Of a stretch of 64,000 nt of DNA, positions 35,359 to 44,876 are shown piece by piece. How positions within the stretch are numbered: the first letter of the stretch is position 1; every line of letters begins with the position of its first letter. Source of the stretch: Pseudomonas fluorescens (GTDB taxonomy: Bacteria > Pseudomonadota > Gammaproteobacteria > Pseudomonadales > Pseudomonadaceae). A program made the translations under genes and the position numbers. Under the pieces are notes generated by a model, which was given only the letters and a program-made list of their open reading frames with translations, searched no databases and was not told the origin of the DNA. The stretch covers positions 5,131,501 to 5,195,500 of the forward strand of contig NZ_LR134318.1 in assembly GCF_900636825.1 (NCBI RefSeq), read 5' to 3'.

Positions 35359-35982
35359 ATGAAACTACGTGGCCTGTATGCCATTACCGACAGCGAACTG
35401 CTGGCCGGCAAGTTTCTGTCTTATGTGGAGGCGGCGCTGGAAGGCGGCGTCACCCTGCTGCAATACCGCGACAAAAGCAGCGATGAGGCCCGCCGTCTGC
35501 GCGAGGCCGAAGCGCTGCGCAACCTGTGCGAGCGCTATAGAACGCAGTTGATCATCAACGATGACGCCGAACTGGCCGCACGCCTCAACGTTGGCGTGCA
35601 TCTGGGGCAGACGGACGGCCCGTTGTCGCCGACCCGCGCCCTGCTCGGCTCGAAAGCGATCATCGGCTCCACCTGCCATGCGCAAGTCACCCTCGCCGAA
35701 CAAGCCGCCAGAGAAGGCGCGAGCTACGTCGCTTTCGGCCGCTTCTTCAATTCCAATACCAAGCCCGGCGCGCCGACGTGCAGTCTGGATCTGCTCGACG
35801 AAGCCAGGCAAAAGCTGCACTTGCCGATCTGCGCGATTGGCGGCATTACCCTCGATAACGCCGCACCACTGGTGGCCCATGGGGTCGATCTGCTCGCGGT
35901 GGTCCACGGCTTGTTTGGTGCCGACAGCACCGCCGAAGTGACCCGCCGCGCCCGCGCGTTCAACGAATTGTTCAAATCCTGA
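35359..35982 (+). CDS. thiE: Thiamine-phosphate synthase
   Basis: 207 residues, TIM-barrel. RGLYAITDSELL opens the barrel, LLQYRDKSSDEARR provides the pyrophosphate-binding strand, LIINDDAELA, GVHLGQTD, IIGSTCHAQV, YVAFGRFFNSNTKPGAPT and ICAIGGITLDNA follow in order. It joins HMP-PP and the thiazole phosphate. GAGG precedes ATG. It is the middle gene of thiD-thiE-hemL. Confidence 0.95.
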   Translation: MKLRGLYAITDSELLAGKFLSYVEAALEGGVTLLQYRDKSSDEARRLREAEALRNLCERYRTQLIINDDAELAARLNVGVHLGQTDGPLSPTRALLGSKAIIGSTCHAQVTLAEQAAREGASYVAFGRFFNSNTKPGAPTCSLDLLDEARQKLHLPICAIGGITLDNAAPLVAHGVDLLAVVHGLFGADSTAEVTRRARAFNELFKS

Positions 35983-35999
35983 AGATTGAGAGCCCGATC

Positions 36000-37283
36000 A
36001 TGTCTCGTTCCGAAACCCTGTTTGCCAACGCCCAGAAACACATTCCCGGTGGCGTGAACTCGCCAGTGCGCGCGTTCAAGAGCGTTGGCGGCACGCCGCT
36101 GTTTTTCAAGCACGCCGAAGGCGCCTACGTCACTGACGAAGACGACAAGCGTTATGTCGATTACGTGGGTTCGTGGGGCCCGATGATCCTCGGCCATAGC
36201 CATCCTGACGTGCTGGATGCCGTGCGCAATCAATTGCAACACGGCCTGTCGTACGGCGCGCCGACCGCGATGGAAACCGAGATGGCCGATCTGGTCTGCT
36301 CGCTGGTGCCATCGATGGACATGGTGCGCATGGTCAGCTCCGGGACCGAAGCGACCATGAGTGCGATCCGTCTGGCCCGTGGTTACACCGGCCGCGACAG
36401 CATCATCAAATTCGAAGGCTGCTACCACGGCCACTCCGACAGTCTGCTGGTCAAGGCCGGTTCGGGCGCCCTGACCCAAGGCGTACCGAGTTCGGCCGGT
36501 GTGCCAGCGGCGTTCGCCAAACACACGCTGACGTTGCCGTTCAACGACATCGACGCGGTCGAACAGATGCTCGCCGAAGTGGGTCAGGACGTGGCGTGCA
36601 TCATTGTTGAACCGGTGGCCGGCAACATGAACTGCGTGCCGCCGGCGCCTGGCTTCCTCGAAGGCTTGCGTTCGCTGTGCGACAAACATGGCGTGGTGTT
36701 GATTTTCGACGAAGTGATGACCGGTTTCCGCGTCGCCCTCGGCGGTGCCCAGGCTCACTACGGGGTCAATCCTGACCTGACCACGTTCGGCAAGATCATC
36801 GGCGGCGGCATGCCGGTCGGCTGTTTCGGCGGCAAGCGCGAGATCATGCAGCGCATCGCGCCGCTGGGCCCGGTGTATCAGGCCGGCACGCTCTCGGGTA
36901 ACCCGCTGGCCATGGCCGCTGGCTTGACCACCCTGCGCCTGATCAGCCGTCCGGGTTTCCACGCCGAGCTGACCGACTACACCACCCGCCTGCTCGACGG
37001 TCTGCAACAACGCGCCGATGCCGCGGGCATTCCGTTCGTGACCACTCAGGCGGGCGGCATGTTCGGTCTGTACTTCAGCGGCGCCGACGACATCGTCACT
37101 TTCGACGATGTGATGGCCAGCGACGCTGCGTTGTTCGGGCGCTTCTTCCACTTGATGCTGGAAGGTGGCGTGTACCTGGCACCGAGCGCTTTCGAAGCAG
37201 GTTTCACCTCGATCGCCCACGGTGATGCCGAGTTGAAATTGACGCTGGACGCTGCCGAGCGCGCCTTCGCTGCATTGAAGTAA
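36000..37283 (+). CDS. hemL: Glutamate-1-semialdehyde 2,1-aminomutase
   Basis: 427 residues, the usual length. It is a class-III PLP aminotransferase with FDEVMTGFRV and the Schiff-base lysine K265 in TTFGKIIGGGMPVG; SSGTEATMSAIRLARG and CYHGHSDSLL bind the cofactor. It converts glutamate-1-semialdehyde to 5-aminolevulinate, the C5 route to haem. It follows thiE by 17 bases; coupling of thiamine and haem genes is common in Pseudomonas. Confidence 0.97.
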   Translation: MSRSETLFANAQKHIPGGVNSPVRAFKSVGGTPLFFKHAEGAYVTDEDDKRYVDYVGSWGPMILGHSHPDVLDAVRNQLQHGLSYGAPTAMETEMADLVCSLVPSMDMVRMVSSGTEATMSAIRLARGYTGRDSIIKFEGCYHGHSDSLLVKAGSGALTQGVPSSAGVPAAFAKHTLTLPFNDIDAVEQMLAEVGQDVACIIVEPVAGNMNCVPPAPGFLEGLRSLCDKHGVVLIFDEVMTGFRVALGGAQAHYGVNPDLTTFGKIIGGGMPVGCFGGKREIMQRIAPLGPVYQAGTLSGNPLAMAAGLTTLRLISRPGFHAELTDYTTRLLDGLQQRADAAGIPFVTTQAGGMFGLYFSGADDIVTFDDVMASDAALFGRFFHLMLEGGVYLAPSAFEAGFTSIAHGDAELKLTLDAAERAFAALK

Positions 37284-37293
37284 TCGCCCCACC

Positions 37294-37321
37294 GCTGACG
37301 TTGGCTATCGCCAGCGTCAGC
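37294..37321 (+). terminator. Hairpin after hemL
   Basis: GCTGACGTTGGC (37294-37305) pairs with GCCAGCGTCAGC (37310-37321) with one wobble and a 4-base loop, 10 bases after the hemL stop. There is no T-run, so it may be Rho-independent only in part. Confidence 0.5.
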
Positions 37322-37507
37322 ATTCGCCTATATTCCCGCGGTTTTTCCCACGCATTCGCCAAAATCCTGCGCAAAGTGGGCGCTATATTCCCCGCGCAGC
37401 AGAAAAACGAGTAAAGACTTTGTAAGGTTGGCCCTGCTTATTTCATAATGCGCGCTTATTGGATCCCTCGACGGGTCCGCGTGCCCTTCAGAGGTAAGTC
37501 GATTCCC

Positions 37508-38062
37508 ATGAACCGCACCGGCCGCATCCTTGCCTTGGGCTGCCTGTTGCTCCTTCAGCCCCTGCTCGCGCATGCACAAGCAGGCGGCAACTCGTTGTTG
37601 ATCCCGGCGATGGGTCGTTGCACCCTCAATACTCAGCCGCAAGACGTCACGCAGGCACTGGCCGCCTGCCAGAAAGCGGCGGACGAAGGGGATGCGCAAG
37701 CGCAATACGAGTTGGGTGAGTTCTACTACGACGGCAAGAATGCGCCGCGCGACCTCAATCAAGCCCTGAGCTATTTCGAAAAAGCCTCGCTGCAAGGCCA
37801 TGCGCAGGCGCAATTCAAACTCGGCACGATGTTCTTCCACGGCGAAGGCGTACAAGCCAATAATATTCAGGCGTACATCGTGCTGAAGATGGCCGCGGTC
37901 AACGGCGCCGAAGACGCACTGGACACCGCCGACGAAGTCTCCGAGACGATGTCCCGCGAAGACCTCGAAACCGCGACTCAAGTGCTCGGGCAGATTTTCC
38001 GCAAATACTTGATGGAACTGCAGAGCGCCGATGGGCGTACGCCGTTCTCGCCACTGCCCTGA
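37508..38062 (+). CDS. Secreted Sel1-like repeat protein
   Basis: 184 residues from ATG 37508. It has a signal peptide (RTGRILALGCLLLLQPLLAHAQA) followed by two Sel1-type repeats (DAQAQYELGEFYYDGKNAPR and HAQAQFKLGTMFFHGEGVQA). Such TPR-like repeats mediate protein contacts, here in the periplasm. A cysteine pair (RCTLNTQ... AACQKA) could be disulfide-bonded. Function unknown. The longer reading frame start at 37448 would destroy the signal peptide. Confidence 0.83.
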   Translation: MNRTGRILALGCLLLLQPLLAHAQAGGNSLLIPAMGRCTLNTQPQDVTQALAACQKAADEGDAQAQYELGEFYYDGKNAPRDLNQALSYFEKASLQGHAQAQFKLGTMFFHGEGVQANNIQAYIVLKMAAVNGAEDALDTADEVSETMSREDLETATQVLGQIFRKYLMELQSADGRTPFSPLP

Positions 38063-38098
38063 TTGCTTGTAGCGATGGGCGCGAATCGGTCTTGAGGC

Positions 38099-38428
38099 TT
38101 ACTTCTCAGGCATCGGCATCGGGAACGGCATCACATTGCCGACCGCGCCGCGGGCTTCGCTGATTTTTGGTGTACCCAGACGTTCCACTTCGTCGATACG
38201 CACAATCGAGTGCATCGGCACAAAGCTGCGCACCACGCCTTCGAACTGCGCCTTGAGCTTTTCTTCGCTCGGATCAACGACCATTTGCGTGCGCTCGCCA
38301 AAGACGAATTCTTCCACTTCCAGGAAACCCCACAGATCACTTTGATAGATCTGCTTGGCGTACATTTCGAACACCTGTCCCTGGTTGAGGAAAATCACCT
38401 TGTAGATTGGAGCTTCGCGTTTGGTCAT
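38099..38428 (-). CDS. DUF1820 family protein
   Basis: 109 residues: IYKVIFLNQGQVFEMYAKQI and YQSDLWGFLEVEEFVFGERT then VVDPSEEKLKAQFEGVVRSF with MHSIVRIDEVERLGTPKI are the DUF1820 core. This small cytoplasmic protein is common beside miaB in Pseudomonas and is uncharacterised. It is divergent from miaB across about 130 bp that should hold both promoters. Confidence 0.87.
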   Translation of the reverse strand: MTKREAPIYKVIFLNQGQVFEMYAKQIYQSDLWGFLEVEEFVFGERTQMVVDPSEEKLKAQFEGVVRSFVPMHSIVRIDEVERLGTPKISEARGAVGNVMPFPMPMPEK

Positions 38429-38560
38429 GGCGGGCGGATAACATCGGGGTAAAAATGAGGGCGCGAACTATAGCATAGCCATCGGACGCGCAGCGGTAGG
38501 AACCTGAGGGCTTGTTCCCTATAATGCGCGGTTCTTTGAATCACGTGATGACTCTATTCC

Positions 38561-39889
38561 ATGGCCAAGAAGCTCTATATCGAAACCCACGGTTGCCAGA
38601 TGAACGAGTACGACAGCTCGCGCATGGTCGATCTGCTGGGCGAACATCAGGCCCTGGAAGTCACCGCCCGCGCCGAAGATGCCGACGTGATTCTGCTCAA
38701 TACCTGCTCGATCCGCGAGCGGGCCCAGGATCGCGTGTATTCGCAACTGGGTCGCTGGCGCGAACTGAAACTGGCCAACCCGGAAATGGTGATTGCCGTC
38801 GGCGGTTGCGTCGCCAGTCAGGAAGGCGCGGCGATCCGTGATCGCGCGCCGTACGTCGACGTAGTCTTCGGCCCGCAGACCCTGCACCGCCTGCCGGAAA
38901 TGATCGACGCCGCACGCATCACCAGGCTGCCGCAAGTTGACGTCTCGTTTCCGGAAATCGAAAAGTTCGACCACTTGCCTGAACCGCGCATCGACGGCCC
39001 GAGCGCGTACGTGTCGGTAATGGAAGGTTGCAGCAAGTACTGCACGTTCTGCGTGGTGCCTTATACCCGCGGCGAAGAAGTCAGCCGGCCATTCGACGAC
39101 GTGATCGCCGAAGTCATCCATCTCGCCGAAAACGGCGTGCGTGAAGTGACCTTGCTCGGGCAGAACGTCAACGGCTATCGCGGCACCACCCACGACGGTC
39201 GCCTCGCGGATCTGGCGGAATTGATCCGCGTCGTGGCGGCAATCGATGGCATCGACCGCATTCGCTACACCACTTCGCACCCGCTGGAATTCTCGGACAG
39301 CCTGATCCAGGCTCACGCCGACGTCCCGGAACTGGTCAAGCACCTGCATTTGCCGGTGCAATCGGGTTCTGACCGAATTCTCGCAGCGATGAAGCGCAAC
39401 CACACGGCGCTCGAGTACAAATCCAAGCTGCGCAAACTGCGCGCCGCGGTGCCGGGGATCTGCATCAGCTCGGACTTCATTGTCGGCTTCCCCGGCGAGA
39501 CCGAGAAAGACTTCGAACAGACCATGAAGCTGATTGCCGACGTCGGCTTCGACTTCTCCTACTCGTTCGTCTACAGCCAGCGCCCGGGCACCCCGGCCGC
39601 GGACCTTGCCGACGACACGCCGGAAGAATTGAAAAAAGAGCGACTGAACGCGCTGCAACATCGCTTGAATCAGCAGGGATTCGAGATCAGCCGACAAATG
39701 GTCGGTTCGATCCAGCGCATCCTCGTCACCGATTACTCGAAGAAAGACCCTGGCGAACTGCAGGGGCGCACCGAGAACAACCGTATCGTCAATTTCCGCT
39801 GCGACAATCCAACGCTGATCGGCCAGTTCGCCGACGTGCACATCGATGCGGCGCAACCGCACTCGCTGCGTGGCTCGCTGATTCAATAA
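38561..39889 (+). CDS. miaB: tRNA-2-methylthio-N6-dimethylallyladenosine synthase
   Basis: 442 residues. The UPF0004 domain holds the auxiliary 4Fe-4S cysteines C12 (HGCQMNEYDS), C49 (LNTCSIRERA) and C83 (GGCVASQEG). The radical-SAM cluster is C157-C161-C164 (GCSKYCTFCVVPYTRG), followed by a C-terminal TRAM domain (RILVTDYSKKDPGELQGRTE...). It adds the 2-methylthio group to i6A37 of tRNAs. A REP doublet follows. Confidence 0.97.
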   Translation: MAKKLYIETHGCQMNEYDSSRMVDLLGEHQALEVTARAEDADVILLNTCSIRERAQDRVYSQLGRWRELKLANPEMVIAVGGCVASQEGAAIRDRAPYVDVVFGPQTLHRLPEMIDAARITRLPQVDVSFPEIEKFDHLPEPRIDGPSAYVSVMEGCSKYCTFCVVPYTRGEEVSRPFDDVIAEVIHLAENGVREVTLLGQNVNGYRGTTHDGRLADLAELIRVVAAIDGIDRIRYTTSHPLEFSDSLIQAHADVPELVKHLHLPVQSGSDRILAAMKRNHTALEYKSKLRKLRAAVPGICISSDFIVGFPGETEKDFEQTMKLIADVGFDFSYSFVYSQRPGTPAADLADDTPEELKKERLNALQHRLNQQGFEISRQMVGSIQRILVTDYSKKDPGELQGRTENNRIVNFRCDNPTLIGQFADVHIDAAQPHSLRGSLIQ

Positions 39890-39894
39890 ATGAA

Positions 39895-39964
39895 AAGATC
39901 GCAGCCTTCGGCAGCTCCTACAAGTTCACTTTCCGCTGTAGGAGCTGCCGAAGGCTGCGATCTT
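39895..39964. repeat. REP doublet
   Basis: Inverted pair AAGATCGCAGCCTTCGGCAG ... CTGCCGAAGGCTGCGATCTT between miaB and phoH, inside the stretch that any longer phoH reading frame would read through. Confidence 0.9.
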
Positions 39965-40064
39965 GACGGTCACGACGTCAGGAATATTTAAGAGCTTTCG
40001 CACCCACGCCTCTGGCGTTATCCTTGATTTCATCTCAATTGCCCCAGGGCGGCTAAATACGACC

Positions 40065-41063
40065 TTGAACGCACCCATAGAACCACATCGTTTTATCCTC
40101 GAGCCGTTTGAGGCTCGCCGCTTCGCCAATCTGTGCGGGCAATTCGACGAGCATCTGCGCTTGATCGAACAGCGCCTGGCCATCGAGATCCGCAATCGCG
40201 GAAACCAGTTCGAGCTGATCGGCGACCCCAAACTCACCACGTCTGCGGAAAACCTGCTGCGCCGCCTGTACCGGGAAACCAAAGGTACCGAGCTGTCGCC
40301 GGACATGGTCCACCTGTTCCTGCAGGAATCGGCTGGCGAAGACCTCGACAACCCCGCCCCCGCCGAACCAACCGTAGCCCTGCGCACGAAAAAAGGCATG
40401 ATTCGCCCACGCGGCTTGAATCAGCAGCGCTACGTGAAGGAAATCCTCGGCAACGACATCAACTTCGGCATCGGTCCGGCCGGTACCGGCAAGACCTACC
40501 TGGCCGTGGCATGTGCGGTCGATGCCCTTGAGCGCGAGCAGATCCGCCGCATCCTGCTGGTGCGTCCAGCGGTTGAAGCGGGTGAGAAACTCGGCTTTCT
40601 GCCAGGCGACTTGTCACAGAAGATCGACCCGTACCTGCGCCCGCTGTACGACGCGCTGTACGAGATGCTCGGCTTCGAATATGTGGCCAAGCTGATCGAA
40701 CGTCAGGTGATCGAAGTTGCGCCACTGGCCTACATGCGCGGGCGCACACTGAACAACAGCTTCATCATTCTCGACGAAAGCCAGAACACTACCGTCGAAC
40801 AGATGAAGATGTTCCTCACGCGGATCGGTTTTGGCTCCACTGCGGTGATCACCGGTGACATCACGCAGGTCGACCTGCCGCGTGGCACCAAGTCCGGTTT
40901 GCACCATGTGATCGAAGTGCTCAAAGACGTGCCGGGCATCAGCTTCACGCATTTCCAGCCCAAAGACGTGGTGCGCCATCCTTTGGTGCAGCGGATTGTC
41001 GAAGCGTACGAGCGCTTTGAAAGCCGCGCCGATGCACCCAAGGATACCCCGCGCGATGCTTGA
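40065..41063 (+). CDS. ybeZ: PhoH-like ATPase (YbeZ)
   Basis: 332 residues with TTG start at 40065; the resulting N-terminus (NAPIEPHRFILEPFEARRF) aligns with E. coli YbeZ, while the upstream extension runs through a REP element and has no similarity. PhoH P-loop GPAGTGKTYLAVACAV, VRPAVEAGEKLGFLPGD, Walker B FIILDESQNTT and TRIGFGSTAVITGDITQVDL are clear. It works with YbeY in rRNA processing and is followed by ybeY with overlapping ends (8 bases). Confidence 0.94.
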   Translation: MNAPIEPHRFILEPFEARRFANLCGQFDEHLRLIEQRLAIEIRNRGNQFELIGDPKLTTSAENLLRRLYRETKGTELSPDMVHLFLQESAGEDLDNPAPAEPTVALRTKKGMIRPRGLNQQRYVKEILGNDINFGIGPAGTGKTYLAVACAVDALEREQIRRILLVRPAVEAGEKLGFLPGDLSQKIDPYLRPLYDALYEMLGFEYVAKLIERQVIEVAPLAYMRGRTLNNSFIILDESQNTTVEQMKMFLTRIGFGSTAVITGDITQVDLPRGTKSGLHHVIEVLKDVPGISFTHFQPKDVVRHPLVQRIVEAYERFESRADAPKDTPRDA

Positions 41064-41550
41064 GCTAGACCTGCAGGTTGCTACCGAAGCGTCCGCGCCC
41101 GCTGAGGCCGATTTTCGCCGGTGGTGTGAACTGGCGCTGCGCCAACGCACCGCCGATTCGGAAATGACCATTCGACTGGTCGACGAAGAAGAAGGCCGCG
41201 AGCTGAATCACACCTGGCGCCACAAGGATTACGCGACTAACGTCCTGTCATTCCCCGCCGAAGTGCCCGATGAGTTTCTCGATATCCCATTGCTCGGCGA
41301 TCTGGTGATCTGCGTGGCCGTGGTTGAGCGCGAAGCCGCCGAACAAGGCAAGGAACTAAAGGCCCACTGGGCACATCTGGTCATTCACGGCTGCTTGCAT
41401 CTGCTCGGTTATGACCATATAGATGACGACGAAGCCGAGGAAATGGAAGCGCTGGAACGCGAGTTGCTTGCCGAACTGGGCTATCCCGATCCGTACGCGG
41501 ACGACGACACCGAACCATCCCCTATCGTTACAACAAAGGATTCAGAGTAA
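41056..41550 (+). CDS. ybeY: Endoribonuclease YbeY (16S rRNA maturation)
   Basis: 164 residues from ATG 41056, overlapping the end of phoH. The family zinc motif HGCLHLLGYDH is present, with TWRHKDYATNVLSFPAE and GDLVICVAVVEREA upstream. It takes part in 16S rRNA 3' processing and ribosome quality control. It overlaps phoH and is followed by corC after 5 bases, the standard order. Confidence 0.96.
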   Translation: MLELDLQVATEASAPAEADFRRWCELALRQRTADSEMTIRLVDEEEGRELNHTWRHKDYATNVLSFPAEVPDEFLDIPLLGDLVICVAVVEREAAEQGKELKAHWAHLVIHGCLHLLGYDHIDDDEAEEMEALERELLAELGYPDPYADDDTEPSPIVTTKDSE

Positions 41551-41555
41551 TCGCT

Positions 41556-42395
41556 ATGAGCGAAGATCGATCGAGCAACGGGCAGAAGTCATGGCTGGGT
41601 AAACTGACCCAGGCTTTTGCCCACGAGCCGAAGAACCGTCAGGAGCTCCTCGAGCTGCTGCGTGATGCACATCAGAACAAACTGCTGGACAGCGAAGCGC
41701 TGGCCATCGTCGAAGGCGCCATTCAGGTGGCTGACCTGCAAGTACGCGACATCATGGTGCCGCGTTCGCAGATGATCAGCATCAAGGCAACCCAGACACC
41801 CCGTGAATTCCTCCCGGCCGTGGTCGATTCGGCCCACTCGCGCTATCCGGTCATCGGCGAAAGCCATGACGACGTCATGGGCGTGCTGCTGGCCAAGGAT
41901 CTGCTGCCGCTGATCCTCAAGGAGAACGGCGACAGCTTCAACATCAAGGATCTGCTGCGCCCGGCCACGTTCGTGCCGGAGTCCAAGCGCCTGAACGTAT
42001 TGCTGCGTGAGTTCCGCGCCAACCATAACCACATGGCCATCGTCATCGACGAATACGGCGGTGTGGCCGGCCTGGTGACCATTGAAGACGTGCTGGAACA
42101 GATCGTTGGCGACATCGAAGACGAGCACGACGTCGAAGAAGACAGCTACATCAAGCCGCTGCCAAGTGGCGACTTCCTGATCAAGGCGCTGACGCCGATC
42201 GAGAACTTCAACGAGTTCTTCGACAGCGAATTTTCCGACGACGAGTTCGATACTGTCGGCGGTCTGGTGATGAGCGCGTTCGGGCACTTGCCAAAGCGCA
42301 ACGAAATCACTGAAATCGGCGCCTATCGTTTCCGCATCCTGAACGCCGACAGCCGTCGGATTCACTTGCTGCGACTGACACCTATCGCCCGGTAA
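41556..42395 (+). CDS. corC: HlyC/CorC family transporter-associated CBS protein
   Basis: 279 residues. The two CBS domains (about 65-185) include VRDIMVPRSQMISIKATQTP, HSRYPVIGESHDDVMGVLLA and MAIVIDEYGGVAGLVTIEDV; a CorC_HlyC domain follows from about 200 with FDTVGGLVMSAFGHLPKRNE. This is the soluble CorC form, linked to Mg2+/Co2+ efflux in enterobacteria. It lies between ybeY and lnt in the usual operon. Confidence 0.94.
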   Translation: MSEDRSSNGQKSWLGKLTQAFAHEPKNRQELLELLRDAHQNKLLDSEALAIVEGAIQVADLQVRDIMVPRSQMISIKATQTPREFLPAVVDSAHSRYPVIGESHDDVMGVLLAKDLLPLILKENGDSFNIKDLLRPATFVPESKRLNVLLREFRANHNHMAIVIDEYGGVAGLVTIEDVLEQIVGDIEDEHDVEEDSYIKPLPSGDFLIKALTPIENFNEFFDSEFSDDEFDTVGGLVMSAFGHLPKRNEITEIGAYRFRILNADSRRIHLLRLTPIAR

Positions 42396-42409
42396 ATTTA
42401 AGGACTGAA

Positions 42410-43933
42410 ATGCGCTGGACAACCCGCCCCGGCTGGCCCGGTAACCTGCTGGCCGTGGCGGCCGGTGCAATCACCACGTTCGCTCTGGCACCTTTCAACA
42501 TCTGGCCGCTGGCTTTGCTGGCGGTCGGCTTGTTCTATGCCGGTTTGCGTGAGCTGAGTCCGCGCCAGGCGCTGGGCCGTGGCTGGTGTTTCGGTTTCGG
42601 GCTGTTTGGCGCCGGCACCAGCTGGATCTATTACAGCATTCATCACTTCGGCGGCGCTTCGGTGCTGCTGGCCGGTTTCCTGATGCTGCTGTTTACCGCA
42701 GCAATTGCCTGGTTCTTTGCCCTGCCCGCGTGGCTCTGGGCGCGCTGGTTGCGCCGCAACGAAGCGCCGCTGGCCGATGCCCTCGCCTTCGCCGCGCTGT
42801 GGGTCGCGCAGGAAATGTTTCGCGGCTGGTTCCTCACCGGGTTCCCTTGGCTGTATTCCGGTTACAGCCAGCTCGACGGCCCGTTGGCCGGGCTCGCCCC
42901 GGTCGGCGGTATGTGGCTGGTCTCGTTCGTGCTCGCGTTGACCGCTGCGCTGATCTACAACGCGCCGCGCCTTTTGCAAACACGCCGCACAGGTTTTGTC
43001 GTCGCCGGCCTGGTGCTGTTGATCGGGCCGTGGGCGGCGGGTATCGCGCTCAAGGGCCACGCCTGGACCAGCCCTTCGGGCGCGCCGCTGAGCGTGGCGG
43101 CGATTCAGGGCAACGTTGCGCAAAGCATGAAATGGGATCCGGCCGAACTCAACGCGCAGCTCGCGTTGTACCGCGATTTGAGTTTCCGTTCCAAACCGGT
43201 CGATCTGCTGATCTGGCCGGAAACTGCCGTGCCGGTGCTCAAGGAGTCCGCCGAAGGTTACCTGCGCATGATGGGCAACTTCGCTGCCGAGCGTAAATCG
43301 GCGCTGATCACCGGCGTGCCGATCCGCCAGACCGTGCATCAGGAACGGCGCTTCTTCAACGGCATTACCGTGGTCGGCGAAGGCGATGGGACTTATCTCA
43401 AGCAGAAACTGGTGCCATTCGGCGAATACGTGCCGCTGCAGGACATCCTGCGCGGATTGATCGCGTTCTTCGACTTGCCGATGTCCGACTTCGCCCGAGG
43501 CCCCGCCGATCAGGCACTGCTGCAAGCCAAGGGTTATCAGATTGCGCCGTTCATCTGCTACGAGGTGGTGTATCCCGACTTCGCCGCCGGTCTGTCGGCG
43601 CGCAGTGATTTGCTGCTGACGATCAGTAACGACACTTGGTTCGGCACCTCGATTGGCCCGCTGCAGCATCTGCAAATGGCGCAGATGCGTGCGCTTGAAG
43701 CCGGTCGCTGGATGATTCGCGCGACCAACAACGGCGTCACCGGGCTGATCAACCCCTATGGGCAGATTACCGAGCAGATTCCGCAATTCGAACAGGGGGT
43801 CTTGTACGGTGAGGTGGTGCCGATGCACAACCTGACGCCGTATCTGCAATGGCGTTCGTGGCCGCTGATGATTGTCTGCTTGCTGCTGTTTGGCTGGGCG
43901 CTGATGGCGAGCCGGATGTCGAAAACCCTTTAG
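42410..43933 (+). CDS. lnt: Apolipoprotein N-acyltransferase
   Basis: 507 residues: about six N-terminal membrane helices, then a nitrilase (CN-hydrolase) periplasmic domain. The catalytic triad is visible as E271 (IWPETAVP), a lysine in YLKQKLVPFGEYVP (K331 or K333) and C383 (PFICYEVVYPD). It adds the third acyl chain to the N-terminal cysteine of lipoproteins, completing maturation in the inner membrane. It ends the phoH-ybeY-corC-lnt unit. Confidence 0.96.
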   Translation: MRWTTRPGWPGNLLAVAAGAITTFALAPFNIWPLALLAVGLFYAGLRELSPRQALGRGWCFGFGLFGAGTSWIYYSIHHFGGASVLLAGFLMLLFTAAIAWFFALPAWLWARWLRRNEAPLADALAFAALWVAQEMFRGWFLTGFPWLYSGYSQLDGPLAGLAPVGGMWLVSFVLALTAALIYNAPRLLQTRRTGFVVAGLVLLIGPWAAGIALKGHAWTSPSGAPLSVAAIQGNVAQSMKWDPAELNAQLALYRDLSFRSKPVDLLIWPETAVPVLKESAEGYLRMMGNFAAERKSALITGVPIRQTVHQERRFFNGITVVGEGDGTYLKQKLVPFGEYVPLQDILRGLIAFFDLPMSDFARGPADQALLQAKGYQIAPFICYEVVYPDFAAGLSARSDLLLTISNDTWFGTSIGPLQHLQMAQMRALEAGRWMIRATNNGVTGLINPYGQITEQIPQFEQGVLYGEVVPMHNLTPYLQWRSWPLMIVCLLLFGWALMASRMSKTL

Positions 43934-43937
43934 AAGC

Positions 43938-44006
43938 AAAAGATCGCAGCCTTCGGCAGCTCCTACACGGCGAATCTGTAGGAGCTGCCGCAGGCTCCGA
44001 TCTTTT
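43938..44006. repeat. REP doublet
   Basis: Inverted pair AAAAGATCGCAGCCTTCGGC ... GCCGCAGGCTCCGATCTTTT between the convergent lnt and ydcF genes. Confidence 0.88.
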
Positions 44007-44011
44007 GATCT

Positions 44012-44773
44012 TCAACGGTAAAACAGCGAATACCCCACCTGCCCCACCGCTTCATTGAGCAATTGCCCGCTCTGCCAGATGGATTTGAACTCCGGCAACC
44101 AGCCACCAAACGGTCTCGCATTATCAGTGCCCAAAAAGCCCACCGGCGCCGGCACCACTTCTAACCCCGCCTGCTGAAAACTCCAGACCGAGCGCGGCAT
44201 GTGCCACGCCTGCGTTACCACGACGACGCGTTTGATCCCCTGCGGCAACAATATATCGGCGCTGAATTTGGCGTTTTCCCACGTGGTCCGGCTCTCGCCT
44301 TCCTGCCAGCGCACCATCACGCCGAAATCGTCGCGCAATGAATCCGCCATCAGCTTGGCCTCGGTCGGCGGCGTGCCGTAATGCAGGCCTCCGCTGGTCA
44401 GAATCGGCAAGCCGGAAGCCTTCGCCAGTCGCGCTGCGTATCGCTGACGCTCAAGGCCTACGCCGGTAGGCTGATCATCGCCCCACGCCAGATCTCCGCG
44501 TTCGCGCCCCGAGCCCAGCACCACAATTGCGTCGGCGCGTTGTGCCAGCGTCGCCCATTCCTCGCGGGCCAGCGGCGCCTCGCGCTCCAGAGCCTTGGCG
44601 CTCCATTGCACGACCACCGGCAAGCTCATCAGCCAGAACCCGCCCAGGCCCACGGCAAAACACACGCGGGCCAGGCGCGGCCGCGAACGGCGCAGCCACC
44701 ATGCGGCCAGCAACAGCAGCAAAAGAATGCCCGGCGGCAATAAAAGTTGTTTGATGAAATATCGAAAGGGCAT
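44012..44773 (-). CDS. YdcF/ElyC family membrane protein (DUF218)
   Basis: 253 residues with two N-terminal membrane helices (about 10-26 and 33-55) and a DUF218 domain: AIVVLGSGRERGDLAWGDDQ, RYAARLAKASGLPILTSGG, ESRTTWENAKFSADIL and RVVVVTQAWHMPRSVWSFQQ with GLEVVPAPVGF. E. coli ElyC is needed for envelope integrity and undecaprenyl-phosphate metabolism; that role here is by similarity only. GGAG precedes ATG. Confidence 0.88.
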   Translation of the reverse strand: MPFRYFIKQLLLPPGILLLLLLAAWWLRRSRPRLARVCFAVGLGGFWLMSLPVVVQWSAKALEREAPLAREEWATLAQRADAIVVLGSGRERGDLAWGDDQPTGVGLERQRYAARLAKASGLPILTSGGLHYGTPPTEAKLMADSLRDDFGVMVRWQEGESRTTWENAKFSADILLPQGIKRVVVVTQAWHMPRSVWSFQQAGLEVVPAPVGFLGTDNARPFGGWLPEFKSIWQSGQLLNEAVGQVGYSLFYR

Positions 44774-44876
44774 CGGGCATCTCCACAGATGCCCGAAGCC
44801 TAAGAGTGTTAATCAAGGGTTACAACCAATAGGCGGGATCCTGTTGAAAAAGATCCGGTTCATGACCTGCCATGCG

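Noticed and set aside
36130..36312. Short antisense frame in hemL
   Set aside because: No ribosome binding site or similarity; a by-product of hemL codon bias.
39963..40064. N-terminal extension of PhoH from TTG 39963
   Set aside because: It begins within a REP element and has no similarity to YbeZ; TTG 40065 aligns with the E. coli N-terminus.
42398..43939. 513-codon frame antisense to lnt
   Set aside because: Mirror of lnt with Arg/Gln/His-rich composition; lnt has its full catalytic triad.
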